A stretch of 64,000 nucleotides of DNA from Halieaceae bacterium. Its GTDB lineage: Bacteria; Pseudomonadota; Gammaproteobacteria; Pseudomonadales; Halieaceae. Position 1 is the first letter of the stretch. Every line of letters begins with the position of its first letter. The notes below the pieces were generated by a model. That model was given only the letters and a program-made list of their open reading frames with translations. It did not search any database and had not been told where the DNA came from. Below are positions 35,215-44,521 of this stretch, piece after piece. Position numbers and translations under genes: made by a program. The stretch lies in NCBI GenBank assembly GCA_902547755.1, contig CACCPA010000004.1, positions 109,390 through 173,389 on the forward strand, read 5' to 3'.

Positions 35215-37839
35215 ATGAAGCGTATCGATCTTTGGAAGCTGCTGCTGGTGCTTCCTCTGACATTCACACTCGCTACACCCGTTTTTGCCGAGGATGCGCC
35301 GGCGGCGCCTGAGGCCAAAGAGACCGCGCCTGCGACAGAAGAGGCCCCGGATTCTTCAGATGATGGCGAAGCTAAGGAAAAAGAAGAAAAACCTAAAACC
35401 ATCGCTGATCTGACAGAAGATTCCGATCGGTTCGACGGTCTCTTCACGCTGTTCAGAGACCCCAAGACGGGTGCGACCAAAATGCTGATCGCAGGCGATC
35501 AGATCAACAAGGAATTTATCTACTTCAAACACACAATGAATGGCGTGGTTGATGCCGGTGCATTCACGGGATCGTATGGTGACCAGTTTATTTTCACCAT
35601 TGAGCGCCGATTCGACAAAGTCGAGTTTGTACGCCAGAACACGGCTTACTATTTCGACCCTGATAACGCGATTTCCCGTGCCTCCGACAAGAACATTTCT
35701 CGAGCGGTGCTTGCGGTCTTGCCCGTTGCGGCTGAAGACGAGGCTTCGGACGATATTTTGATCGATGCAGACTCGCTGTTTCTTTCTGAAACCTTCGCCA
35801 ACGTGGTTCGTGGAGGCGGCGGTGATGATGATGGTGATAGATTCCGTGTAGGTAAGATGGACTCCGACAAGAGCCAGATCCTTGAGCTGAAAAATTATCC
35901 TGAAAACTCGGCTGTGGAAGTCGAGTACGTGTTCAATAATCCCAAGCCGAAGAACGGTGGTAGCGATGCAGTGACTGATGCACGTAATGTGTCGATCACG
36001 GTGCTGCACACCTTGGTTGCGGTTCCCGACAACGATTACCAGCCACGATTTGCCGACGCACGACTTGGGTCATTTAACGTACAGGTGACTGACCTTACCT
36101 CGACTGATTCAGCGCCTTACCGCGATCTGCTGGAGCGTTGGCATCTGGTTAAGAAAGACCCATCAGCCGACATCTCTGACCCCGTGGAGCCTATTACCTG
36201 GTGGATTGAAAACACGACGCCCATCGAGTGGCGCGACCTGATCCGTGACGCGGCGCTGGAGTGGAACAAGGCGTTCGAACATGCTGGCTTTAGCAACGCC
36301 ATGGCGGTCAAAGTCCAGCCTGACGATGCAAATTGGGATGCGGGTGATATTCGTTACAACGTGCTTCGTTGGACGTCATCGCCTCGACCGCCCTTTGGTG
36401 GTTACGGCCCTAGCTTTTCCAACCCTCGCACGGGACAGTTGCTGGGTGCAGATATCATGCTCGAGTACTCCTTCTTGAACCGCTCCAAATTGACGCGGGA
36501 GCTTATTCAGGGGGAGGCCGTCGAGCCGATGATGATCGATGGCCACGACGCGTGGCTCTGCTCGGTTGGCCGAACGATCGCCGAAGGCGGTTTGATGGCA
36601 GAGATTGCACTTCAGATGACGGGCGGCGACGCTCCGATTGAGGAGCAGCTCAAGCGCGATCGCATGTACTACCTCATCCTTCACGAGCTCGGGCATACCC
36701 TTGGTATGAACCACAACATGAAGGCGACGCAGTTGCTGTCACCTGAGGAGCTCGAGGATCCAGCGGTACTTGAGTCGGGCATCATCTCCGGCTCAGTGAT
36801 GGACTATCCTGCCGTTAACTACGCGCCAAACCGTGAAGATCAAACACTGTTTTATACGATTGCCCCCGGTCCGTATGACGACTGGTATATCGAGTATGCG
36901 TATTCACCCGGTTTGGATGATGCGGACGCTGAAGCGGCAAGACTCGAGGCTATCGCTTCGCGCTCGTCGGAATCTGCTCTGGCATTCGGGAATGATGCCG
37001 ATGATATGCGTCGCCCCGGAACCGGTATTGATCCTCGGGTCAATATTTACGATAACAGCTCAGACTCCATTGCCTATGCATCGAATCAGATGCAGATCAT
37101 GCATGACGCATTGAATAAGACGGCTGATTGGACACCTGATGAGGGTGACTCCTACGAAGATGTTGTCGATGGTGTTGCCTTATTGGTCCGTTTCTGGGGC
37201 CTTAACGCAGGCGTCATTTCGCGCTGGGTTGGTGGCGTCTACGTTGACCGAGCGGTTGTTGGTCAAGAAGGTGCGACGAAGCCCTTTATTCCGGTTGAGC
37301 GAGACCGGCAGAAAGAGGCCATGGCAACGCTCGCGGAGCAACTGTTCGGTCCCGATGCGTTTGACGTTGATGGCGGGCTATGGCGTCAGGCAGCGCCCGA
37401 GAGGCGTGGGTTTGAGCACGGCGGGACAACCGAGGATCCTAAAGTTCACCGCGCTGTTCTATCGGCCCAGCAGCGGGTCCTTGATCACTTGCTCCATCCA
37501 ACGGTGCTGAAGCGGATCACGGACACCGAACTGTACGGAAACGAGTATCCGCTGGTCGAAGTCTTCGAAGACTTGACCGACGCCGTATTTGAAGCGGATG
37601 CAAAAGGCAGCGTTAATAGTTTTCGGCGCAATCTCCAGGCAGAGTACGTCGACCGGCTAGCCATGATGGCGAGCGAAAAGGGTGCGGCTAAGTATCACAG
37701 CACAGCGCAAGCACTCGCGGTTCTGACACTGTCAGAACTTCGCGATCAGTTAGCGAGTAAGCGCCGAGGCGATCGCGTCTCTCAAGCGCATGCGAAGTTG
37801 TTGGTCATGAATATCGATCGGGCTACGGACAACGACTAA
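35215..37839 (+). CDS. exported zinc-dependent metalloprotease (DUF5117/DUF4953 type)
   Basis: An 874-residue exported protein with a signal peptide (cleavage near VFAEDA) and an acidic, Ala/Glu-rich linker (about 27-60). A DUF5117-like region follows (KTGATKMLIAGDQINKEF, VAVPDNDYQPRFAD), then a metzincin-like catalytic domain with HELGHTLGMNHN (His490, His494, His500 as zinc ligands, Glu491 as general base) and SVMDYPAVNYAP as a Met-turn-like block. DUF4953-like sequence follows to the end. The protein probably degrades peptides in the envelope. AAGGAAAG gives a strong ribosome site. It stands alone, with a strong hairpin after its stop. Confidence 0.88.
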   Translation: MKRIDLWKLLLVLPLTFTLATPVFAEDAPAAPEAKETAPATEEAPDSSDDGEAKEKEEKPKTIADLTEDSDRFDGLFTLFRDPKTGATKMLIAGDQINKEFIYFKHTMNGVVDAGAFTGSYGDQFIFTIERRFDKVEFVRQNTAYYFDPDNAISRASDKNISRAVLAVLPVAAEDEASDDILIDADSLFLSETFANVVRGGGGDDDGDRFRVGKMDSDKSQILELKNYPENSAVEVEYVFNNPKPKNGGSDAVTDARNVSITVLHTLVAVPDNDYQPRFADARLGSFNVQVTDLTSTDSAPYRDLLERWHLVKKDPSADISDPVEPITWWIENTTPIEWRDLIRDAALEWNKAFEHAGFSNAMAVKVQPDDANWDAGDIRYNVLRWTSSPRPPFGGYGPSFSNPRTGQLLGADIMLEYSFLNRSKLTRELIQGEAVEPMMIDGHDAWLCSVGRTIAEGGLMAEIALQMTGGDAPIEEQLKRDRMYYLILHELGHTLGMNHNMKATQLLSPEELEDPAVLESGIISGSVMDYPAVNYAPNREDQTLFYTIAPGPYDDWYIEYAYSPGLDDADAEAARLEAIASRSSESALAFGNDADDMRRPGTGIDPRVNIYDNSSDSIAYASNQMQIMHDALNKTADWTPDEGDSYEDVVDGVALLVRFWGLNAGVISRWVGGVYVDRAVVGQEGATKPFIPVERDRQKEAMATLAEQLFGPDAFDVDGGLWRQAAPERRGFEHGGTTEDPKVHRAVLSAQQRVLDHLLHPTVLKRITDTELYGNEYPLVEVFEDLTDAVFEADAKGSVNSFRRNLQAEYVDRLAMMASEKGAAKYHSTAQALAVLTLSELRDQLASKRRGDRVSQAHAKLLVMNIDRATDND

Positions 37840-37863
37840 GTCTGGGATTGCTGGCGTGATTAA

Positions 37864-37897
37864 ACGTAAAAGGGGCTAGCGATAGTCCCTTTTACGT
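37864..37897 (+). terminator. long inverted repeat after the metalloprotease gene
   Basis: The 15-pair stem (ACGTAAAAGGGGCTA / TAGTCCCTTTTACGT, one G-T wobble) surrounds a four-base GCGA loop and begins 25 bases after the stop codon. A T-rich arm lies on the 3' side of the stem. It probably ends or stabilises the transcript. Confidence 0.7.
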
Positions 37898-38044
37898 ATT
37901 GGTTACGTCGAATGCATTTATTTGATACCTCAGACTCGGCGTAGTGATTTTCGGTATTTCCGTGTCGTAATCCGTTGAAGCTGTTATAAACAACACTTAG
38001 CATCTCCCCGCCGAGTAAATGCAGTTACATTAAGAAATATTTCA

Positions 38045-39067
38045 GTGTCAAATCGCATTAATGACCTCATCAAAAAGAAAGGCTGGTGCGTTACCGATGG
38101 CGCTACGGGTTCCAATTTTTTTGGTCGCGGTTTAGAGGCTGGGTACCCACCCGAATTGTGGTGCGTTGAGCGACCTGAGGAAGTGCTTTGGTTGCATGGC
38201 GAATTCCTCAAAGCAGGCGCGGACCTTATATTGACCAACAGCTTTGGTGCGAATGCACCGAGGCTCAAGTTACATAAAAGCCAGGATCGCGTTCGCGAGA
38301 TTAACAAGGCGGCGGCAGATCTAGCGAGGGAGGCTGTGCACCAGTTCGCGGATTCTTCGGGTCATGAGGGGATTGTTGCTGGTTCTATGGGACCGACGGG
38401 CGAGCTCTTTGAGCCCATGGGCGACCTTACCTATGAACAGGCAGTCAGTTGCTTTAGTGATCAGGCTCATGCCTTAGCCGAGGGCGGAGTTGACGTTCTC
38501 TGGATTGAGACCATGTCTGCAAAGGAAGAGGTTGCGGCGGCCGCTGAAGCAGCAAAGACCACCGGTTTACCTGTTGCTGCAACACTCACATTTGATACTG
38601 CGCGGCGTTCCATGATGGGTGTGACTCCCACGGAGTATGCAGCGTTCGCCCGTGATGTAGGCCTAGATCTGATGGGGTCGAATTGCGGTATTGGTCCTGC
38701 AGAGCTCATGGACTCAACAGTCGAGTTGATGAGAGCGGAGACTGGTCTGCCGATCATTGCCAAGGGAAACTGCGGGATTCCTCAGTACATCGACGGTGAA
38801 ATTCACTTTCATGGCAGCCCTGAACTGATGGCTCAGTACGCACTGTATGCCCGTGACGCAGGTGCAACGGTTATTGGTGGGTGTTGTGGCACAACCCCTG
38901 AGCACCTCGCTGCCATGGTCGATGCGTTGAATTCGACACTACCGCGACCACTGGATTCTAAGTCCATGTCAGAAGCGCTGGGTCCTGCCTGGCCGGATCT
39001 GCCTGCTAGCGGTGCCCCATCGGGCGGGCGTCGAGGTCGGAGGCGCGAGGCCTCATTGCACAAATAA
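38045..39067 (+). CDS. homocysteine S-methyltransferase family protein (betaine-homocysteine methyltransferase-like)
   Basis: A 340-residue Pfam S-methyl_trans protein. Landmarks are TDGATGSNFFGRG, GADLILTNSFGAN, AGSMGPTGELFEPMG, GSNCGIGPAE and GGCCGTTPEHLAAM; the Cys of SNCG and the Cys pair of GGCCG are the three zinc ligands. It resembles bacterial betaine-homocysteine methyltransferases more than cobalamin MetH, and would make methionine from homocysteine with glycine betaine or a related methyl donor. A basic C-terminal tail (GGRRGRRREASLHK) follows the barrel. Translation starts at GTG and the ribosome site is weak. The methyl donor is inferred. Confidence 0.8.
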   Translation: MSNRINDLIKKKGWCVTDGATGSNFFGRGLEAGYPPELWCVERPEEVLWLHGEFLKAGADLILTNSFGANAPRLKLHKSQDRVREINKAAADLAREAVHQFADSSGHEGIVAGSMGPTGELFEPMGDLTYEQAVSCFSDQAHALAEGGVDVLWIETMSAKEEVAAAAEAAKTTGLPVAATLTFDTARRSMMGVTPTEYAAFARDVGLDLMGSNCGIGPAELMDSTVELMRAETGLPIIAKGNCGIPQYIDGEIHFHGSPELMAQYALYARDAGATVIGGCCGTTPEHLAAMVDALNSTLPRPLDSKSMSEALGPAWPDLPASGAPSGGRRGRRREASLHK

Positions 39068-39131
39068 ACTGACCGAGTGCTCGAGCGGCTGACAGCTAGG
39101 CGACCTAAGGGTTGAGCGAAAAGCCCCTGCG

Positions 39132-39620
39132 TTAATCGAGCGTGGACTCAAATCGGTTGGCTTCGCGATTTTTCCGAACCTGTCCCGCTTCAAAGACTTG
39201 GCCACTCATGGCGATGTAGACGCCGGGCGCCGCGGTTTGAAGGGCGCCGACCGCCATTCCAATATTAAAGACGGCATCAGTCGTTCGAAAACGCGCGGGG
39301 GTCAGTGCGCCCGTTAGCACCACCATTTTATTTTCAATACCACGCAACGCCGCTGCGGTCTCAGGCATCGTATCGGTGCCATGGGTGACGATAAAGTGAC
39401 CGTGCTCGCTCGCCTCAATGTGAGCGCGGATAGTTACTCGATCTTCATTTGTGATGTCCAAGCTATCTTTCTTCATGATGGCTGTGACCTCGTAGCTGAA
39501 GTCAACCAGTGCGCCGGTCAGCATTGCCTTGACCTGTGAGTCGCCAACCTCGAACTGGCTGAGTGCATCAAAGTAGATTTTGTCGATGGTGCCGCCGGTC
39601 GTGATGAATTGGATATGCAT
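39132..39620 (-). CDS. asparaginase-like protein, N-terminal domain only
   Basis: A 162-residue protein that matches only the first domain of type I/II L-asparaginases, which are normally about 330 residues. The first catalytic block TTGGTIDK (Thr nucleophile, residues 7-14) and the second THGTDTMPETA (about 79-89) are both intact. The frame ends cleanly with a stop after NREANRFEST; no second-domain sequence lies downstream in another frame (the homocysteine methyltransferase ends at 39067). Full enzymes need the C-terminal domain for the dimer interface, so activity is uncertain. It is divergent from the large receptor at 39865. Confidence 0.8.
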   Translation of the reverse strand: MHIQFITTGGTIDKIYFDALSQFEVGDSQVKAMLTGALVDFSYEVTAIMKKDSLDITNEDRVTIRAHIEASEHGHFIVTHGTDTMPETAAALRGIENKMVVLTGALTPARFRTTDAVFNIGMAVGALQTAAPGVYIAMSGQVFEAGQVRKNREANRFESTLD

Positions 39621-39864
39621 GGATGTAGGGTCGTTTTTCCGAATTAAGGCAGAACATAATAAAGCTAAGCCAGCACGGAATTTGCGCTAAAAATTACGCT
39701 TTTAAAAAGTTGTAACCCGAAAATCGCATACCAGAGAGATATTTTTTCCCTTTGAGTGTGAGTTTTTTGACCAATTGTTGGCGTAGTGGCTTCCTTTCCT
39801 TTACCTTTCGACGGGGTGTGACCCTTTTCATGCCTATAAAAACGTCATTCAGGAGCACACTGAT

Positions 39865-42800
39865 ATGTTCACGTCACGATACGCGGGTAAGCGTAGGCTG
39901 CTCTCGTTGGCCACAGCCGTTGCGCTTGTGTCCCCCGGAGTTACCTTGGCCCAAGACGAAGCTGACGAATCGGCGACTGACGAACTCGAAGAGATCGTCG
40001 TTACCGGTACGCGACTTCAAAAAACAAGCTTCGAGCAAACAACACCGAATATCGTTGTTGATGCGGAGTACATCGCTCAGGGTGGTTTTGTAAACACCGC
40101 TGATGCCATTAACTCACTGCCACTCGTCACACCATCGGGCACCAGCTTGGCTGAGTCGAGCGGCAGTAACGTAGGTCAAACCTTCGCAGACCTGTATGGT
40201 CTTGGAAGCCAGCGTACTTTGACGCTGATCAACGGTCGCCGTTCGGTATCTGGTAATGCGCCAACAGCATTTGGTGCATCGGCGGGTTCACAGGTTGACT
40301 TGAATACACTCCCTACAGCGTTGATCGAGCGTATCGACGTGATTTCTGCGAACGGTGCACCGATCTACGGTTCAGACGCGATTGCGGGAACCATTAACGT
40401 CATCATGAAGAAGGATTTCGAAGGCTTCGAGATTGATATCACTTCTGGCGTTGCCGATGGCGAAAACGACGCGTGGGAGCACCAAATTGGCGTAACGGCG
40501 GGTGCAAACTTTGCTGATGGCCGCGGTAACATTGCAGTGGGCTACGAGTACAACAAAACGGACGCGGTGCTTGCCAACGATCGTGAATATCTTCGTAATT
40601 ACTATTACGACTTTGAAAACCCCAATTACGACGCCAGTGATCCTTCAACGGGCACCGAGCGTTTTTATGCGCCTGGTCGATCGATACCTATTGTTACGCG
40701 AACGGGTATACCGAGCCCATCGGCAGGAGCTCTAGGCGGCACGCCTTTGTATGCTTTGGGTCTGAACGTTATTACTGATGCAAATGGTAATCCCTTGCAA
40801 TTTAGTCCGGACGGTCGCCTGGTACCTATGTCGATTGGTCAACCGACTGGTAACTTGATCAACTTCGTTGGTGGCGACGGCCTCCTACTTCAAGATTATG
40901 ACTCTATCCGAGCACCTATTGAGCGGCACATGGTCAACATGTTTGCGAACTATGAGATCTCGGACAATCTTCGGGCCAATGCAGAATTGAATTTTTATAA
41001 CGGCTCGTCTGCTGATCCAAACCGCCAGCCTTTTTATCAGAGCGGTCTGTTCGGCGGTAGTTCTGCGACGCTGATCTTGCCTATTGATTATCCATTCCTC
41101 CACCCTGATGACCGTCAAGTGCTGCTCGATAACTTGGGTTCTGGTGCGACATCGTTTGGTTTCCACAAGGCCATGGATGATCTCTCGCAAAGCGGCCGCA
41201 CTGACGGCACTACCGATATGCTCCGTTTAGTGCTTGGCCTAGAGGGCGAGTTTGAATTCGCTGGCCGAGATGTTCGTTGGGACGTGTCTTGGAACCGCGG
41301 TGAGAGCCGCAGTAAGACCAATAACACGCAGTTGGTTGAAGAAAACTACCGGGAAGCACTGGATCTGACTGTCGACGGAAGCGGCAATATCGTATGTGCT
41401 AGCGGTAACTCAGAGTGTGTTCCGCTGAACATCTTTGGGTACGTGACCGACCCCGCAGTCATTGATTACGTCACCCTGCAAGGCTACGAGAACTCAAAGC
41501 TTACACAGCGAGTCGTTACCGGCAACCTGGCTACTGACCTGATAGAGTTGCCCGGAGGTGATTGGCAGATGGCGGTTGGTTACGAAATGCGGGAAGAGGC
41601 AGGCGATTATCAGCCTGATTACTTCTTGGCAAATGGACTTGGCCGAACTGCGGCGCTTGAGGCGCTCAATGGTGGCTTCGACACAGAAGAGTATTACATC
41701 GAGACGCGTTTGCCGCTCCTGGCAGAAGACTTCTTACCAATCGTGTCTGCCTTTGACGTAGAAGGTGCTTTCCGCACGGTCGATCACTCCTCAGCGGGCT
41801 CCGGTGAAGTTTATAATATTGGTCTTCGCCTCGCTTTAGACGTGCCGCGCTTTGGCAACATCACCTTTCGCGCCAACGACACTGAGTCAGTGCGATCACC
41901 TGCGATTGCAGAAGCGTTTCTGCCTCGCGCAGAAACATTCGCATTCGCAAACGACCCCTGTGATTTCCGCTACGTTGATGAGGGTGAAGTCGAAGGCGGC
42001 CGGGCTGCCTTGTGCGCACAAGAAGCGGCTTCGCTAGGGTACGATTATGACCCCACAAGCTTTCAATCAACCATTGTTAACGCGTCACAGCAGGGCTTCA
42101 CAGGTGGTAATCCCGATCTGATCAATGAGAACTCACAGTCAGAATCGATTGGTGTTGTGGTCACACCGAGTTTTGTTGAAGATTTGACGTTTTCGGTTGA
42201 TTTCATTGACGTTTATCTCAATGACGCAATTGAGAGTTTGGGCCTGACGACGATCATGGCGGGCTGTTACGATGGTGGCAATTTGAATGCACCTGCCTGC
42301 GGCCAGTTTACGCGTGATCCAGCAACATTCCAGATTAATGGATTCCAGACAGGCTTTGTCAACGCCGGATATCGCATTTTGAAGGGCTATCAGTCCGAGC
42401 TTGATTGGAGTTTCGATCTCACCCACCTTAACTTCTCCGGAGTAATTCCCGGGGGCTCCGCCTCTCCATCAGTCAGCATACCTGGCCAATTCCGACTTCG
42501 CGCCAATTTCTTTGATCTAAATGACAGCCGTGTGTCAGTGACGGGTGACGATGCAGGGGATACCAAAGGTTTGATTGGTAACTCTTCATTGCGTGGTAAC
42601 GTGAACTTGATGTATATGCTCGACAACTGGACATTCAACTGGCGCACGATGTACTTAAGTGGTGCAAAGAAGAGTAACACGGCGCCGCCACGTACCTATG
42701 ATATTCCAAAAATCGATGAGTACTTCATGCACACGTTGTTTGCTCGATACTCGATGAGTGATCAACTGGATATCTCTGTCGCGGTTCGTAACGTCACTGA

Positions 42801-42897
42801 CGTAGACGTGCCCTATGGTATGAACTCTTTTGCAGCGATCGGTGCTTACGATATTATCGGTAGATCAGTAACGGGCTCCATCAAGTACCGTTTTTAA
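39865..42897 (+). CDS. TonB-dependent receptor
   Basis: A 1010-residue outer-membrane receptor. A signal peptide ends near TLAQDEA, then a TonB box-like LEEIVVTGTRL. The plug (about 45-175) shows VNTADAINSLPLV, SQRTLTLINGRRSV, IDVISANGAPIYGSDAIAGTINVIMKK. The barrel follows with VRSPAIAEAFLPRAETF and a closing aromatic (GSIKYRF). Size and blocks resemble the large oligosaccharide/peptide-type receptors of marine bacteria rather than siderophore receptors. CAGGAG precedes the ATG. A strong terminator follows. No partner transporter is adjacent, so the ligand is unknown. Confidence 0.92.
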   Translation: MFTSRYAGKRRLLSLATAVALVSPGVTLAQDEADESATDELEEIVVTGTRLQKTSFEQTTPNIVVDAEYIAQGGFVNTADAINSLPLVTPSGTSLAESSGSNVGQTFADLYGLGSQRTLTLINGRRSVSGNAPTAFGASAGSQVDLNTLPTALIERIDVISANGAPIYGSDAIAGTINVIMKKDFEGFEIDITSGVADGENDAWEHQIGVTAGANFADGRGNIAVGYEYNKTDAVLANDREYLRNYYYDFENPNYDASDPSTGTERFYAPGRSIPIVTRTGIPSPSAGALGGTPLYALGLNVITDANGNPLQFSPDGRLVPMSIGQPTGNLINFVGGDGLLLQDYDSIRAPIERHMVNMFANYEISDNLRANAELNFYNGSSADPNRQPFYQSGLFGGSSATLILPIDYPFLHPDDRQVLLDNLGSGATSFGFHKAMDDLSQSGRTDGTTDMLRLVLGLEGEFEFAGRDVRWDVSWNRGESRSKTNNTQLVEENYREALDLTVDGSGNIVCASGNSECVPLNIFGYVTDPAVIDYVTLQGYENSKLTQRVVTGNLATDLIELPGGDWQMAVGYEMREEAGDYQPDYFLANGLGRTAALEALNGGFDTEEYYIETRLPLLAEDFLPIVSAFDVEGAFRTVDHSSAGSGEVYNIGLRLALDVPRFGNITFRANDTESVRSPAIAEAFLPRAETFAFANDPCDFRYVDEGEVEGGRAALCAQEAASLGYDYDPTSFQSTIVNASQQGFTGGNPDLINENSQSESIGVVVTPSFVEDLTFSVDFIDVYLNDAIESLGLTTIMAGCYDGGNLNAPACGQFTRDPATFQINGFQTGFVNAGYRILKGYQSELDWSFDLTHLNFSGVIPGGSASPSVSIPGQFRLRANFFDLNDSRVSVTGDDAGDTKGLIGNSSLRGNVNLMYMLDNWTFNWRTMYLSGAKKSNTAPPRTYDIPKIDEYFMHTLFARYSMSDQLDISVAVRNVTDVDVPYGMNSFAAIGAYDIIGRSVTGSIKYRF

Positions 42898-42920
42898 GTT
42901 ACTAAAAAATCGTTTGGAGA

Positions 42921-42949
42921 AAACGGGAGCCTTGGCGCCCGTTTTTTTT
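42921..42949 (+). terminator. rho-independent terminator of the large TonB receptor
   Basis: AAACGGG-A-GCC and GGC-G-CCCGTTT form a stem with one mismatch around a two-base loop, followed by a run of T residues, 23 bases after the stop codon. Confidence 0.85.
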
Positions 42950-43013
42950 GCCTTCGATTTAAGATGCGACGTCATCTACTCTGAAGAACCTGCGCTCAGA
43001 GCGGTAAAGAAAC

Positions 43014-43988
43014 TCAGAGTCTCGCCAGTATTCGATCTGTCTCAGCCCACAACTGCTCAGCAATGTCCGATGCTACGGCCCATTGTCTAACGCCAGTAAA
43101 GTCGTTGCTGTCGTCCGGCACCACGCGGGAGATATTACAGTCCTCACAGTAGACGCCACCCATGCCGTTCAATGACACCGCAGTAGCAGCCCACAACGAC
43201 GTAGCACAGCCTTGCGAAGGTGACTTGAATAGCTTTTCTGCAACGGCAGACGGGTTTCTATCGGCGTCGGTCCATCCAAACTCGGCCATTTCCGCATTGC
43301 CCAAATGGCGTTGAAGCGGGGTGAAGATGCCTCCGGGGTGGACGGAAAAACTGCGTATGCCGCTATCTTTTTCTCGGCGGTCAAGCTCGACGGCCATAAG
43401 GGATTGGGCCGATTTTGCCTGGCCGTAGGCCTGCCACTTATCGTAAGGACGCTGGTCATAATTCATGTCTGAGAAGTCGACGGCGCCCATGCGATGAGCG
43501 ATGGACGACAGGGTGATCAGACGTGCACCATTGGCTGCGCGCAGGGGATTGATGATCCGTTGTAACAGAGCAAAATGACCCATGTGATTGACGCCTAACT
43601 GCCACTCTAGGCCTTGCTGTGTGCGATCCAGTGGGCACGCCATGACACCTGCATTGAAGATGGCGAGATCGATGACGGGGTAAGCACTCGATAAATCCTC
43701 TCCATACCGGGCCACCGTTAGTAAGTCCGAGAGGTCCATGAAACCAATATGTTCAGCCGGGATGATCCCATCTAGCGTCTTTATTGCACGATCAACGTCG
43801 CGTGAGGGAACGAGAACGGTTGCGCCTGCGTTGGTCAAAGCGCGAACAGTTTCGATGCCGATACCAGAATAGCCACCCGTGACAACGGCAGTTTTACCCG
43901 AGAGGTCGATGTTCTCCATGACTTCAGCTGCCTCAGGCTTTCGGCCGATGCCGGTATCGATTGGAGTTTGCTGAGTGGAGATGCTCAT
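43014..43988 (-). CDS. SDR oxidoreductase (retinol-dehydrogenase-like)
   Basis: A 324-residue SDR with the divergent WWOX/retinol-dehydrogenase pattern: TGGYSGIGIETVRALTNAGA (about 37-56) as cofactor loop, then an Arg-containing VPSRDVDRA that favours NADP(H), NAGVMACPL, a catalytic Ser in LSSIAH and YGQAK (YxxxK). The N-terminal 25 residues are an extension before the first strand. The substrate is unknown. It is divergent from the ABA4-like gene at 44073, with an 84-base shared region. Confidence 0.85.
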   Translation of the reverse strand: MSISTQQTPIDTGIGRKPEAAEVMENIDLSGKTAVVTGGYSGIGIETVRALTNAGATVLVPSRDVDRAIKTLDGIIPAEHIGFMDLSDLLTVARYGEDLSSAYPVIDLAIFNAGVMACPLDRTQQGLEWQLGVNHMGHFALLQRIINPLRAANGARLITLSSIAHRMGAVDFSDMNYDQRPYDKWQAYGQAKSAQSLMAVELDRREKDSGIRSFSVHPGGIFTPLQRHLGNAEMAEFGWTDADRNPSAVAEKLFKSPSQGCATSLWAATAVSLNGMGGVYCEDCNISRVVPDDSNDFTGVRQWAVASDIAEQLWAETDRILARL

Positions 43989-44072
43989 GGACGGTATTTC
44001 CAGTATCGAGTGATCTGTTAGTGTGGCGTGGTCACTAGCAGATGGCTACTACGATACATAGGAATAAAAACA

Positions 44073-44513
44073 ATGGCCTTAGAAACGATATTCAGCTTGT
44101 GCAGCGGGCTCGCTATGGTGGGCTGGTTGGGGCTCCTATTTTTGCCCAGGTCGTCCGTCGCTCGAGACCTATTACCGAGCGTCATCATTCCAGTTCTTTT
44201 GGGCATAACCTACGCCTATCTGATGTTTTCTTTCCAGGGACAGGCGCCAGCAGAGGGCGGCTTCGGCACGCTAGCGGAGGTTAAGGCCCTCTTCAGTGTT
44301 GATGCGCTCTTGCTTGCAGGGTGGATTCACTATTTAGCCTTCGATCTCTTCATCGGCGCATGGATCGTCAGAGACAGTCAGACTCACGACTTGCGCCATT
44401 GGCTTGTGATTCCCTGCCTGTTCTTCACCCTTATGACTGGCCCGTTTGGACTGCTCACTTATTTGCTACTGAAGAGACTTAGCGGCAAGCCGCTAAGCCC
44501 GTTAACACCTTAG
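44073..44513 (+). CDS. ABA4-like membrane protein (DUF4281)
   Basis: A 146-residue protein with four membrane helices. The pattern GWIHYLAFDLFIGAWIVRD and the C-terminal TLMTGPFGLLTYLLLKRL is the DUF4281 signature of ABA4, a plant protein needed for neoxanthin formation from violaxanthin. Bacterial homologues are often found in phototrophic or carotenoid-making organisms, so a role with carotenoids or membrane lipids is possible. The ATG at 44073 has an AGGA upstream and is preferred to 44028. No carotenoid gene is adjacent in this window. Confidence 0.75.
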   Translation: MALETIFSLCSGLAMVGWLGLLFLPRSSVARDLLPSVIIPVLLGITYAYLMFSFQGQAPAEGGFGTLAEVKALFSVDALLLAGWIHYLAFDLFIGAWIVRDSQTHDLRHWLVIPCLFFTLMTGPFGLLTYLLLKRLSGKPLSPLTP

Positions 44514-44521
44514 CCAAGTAC

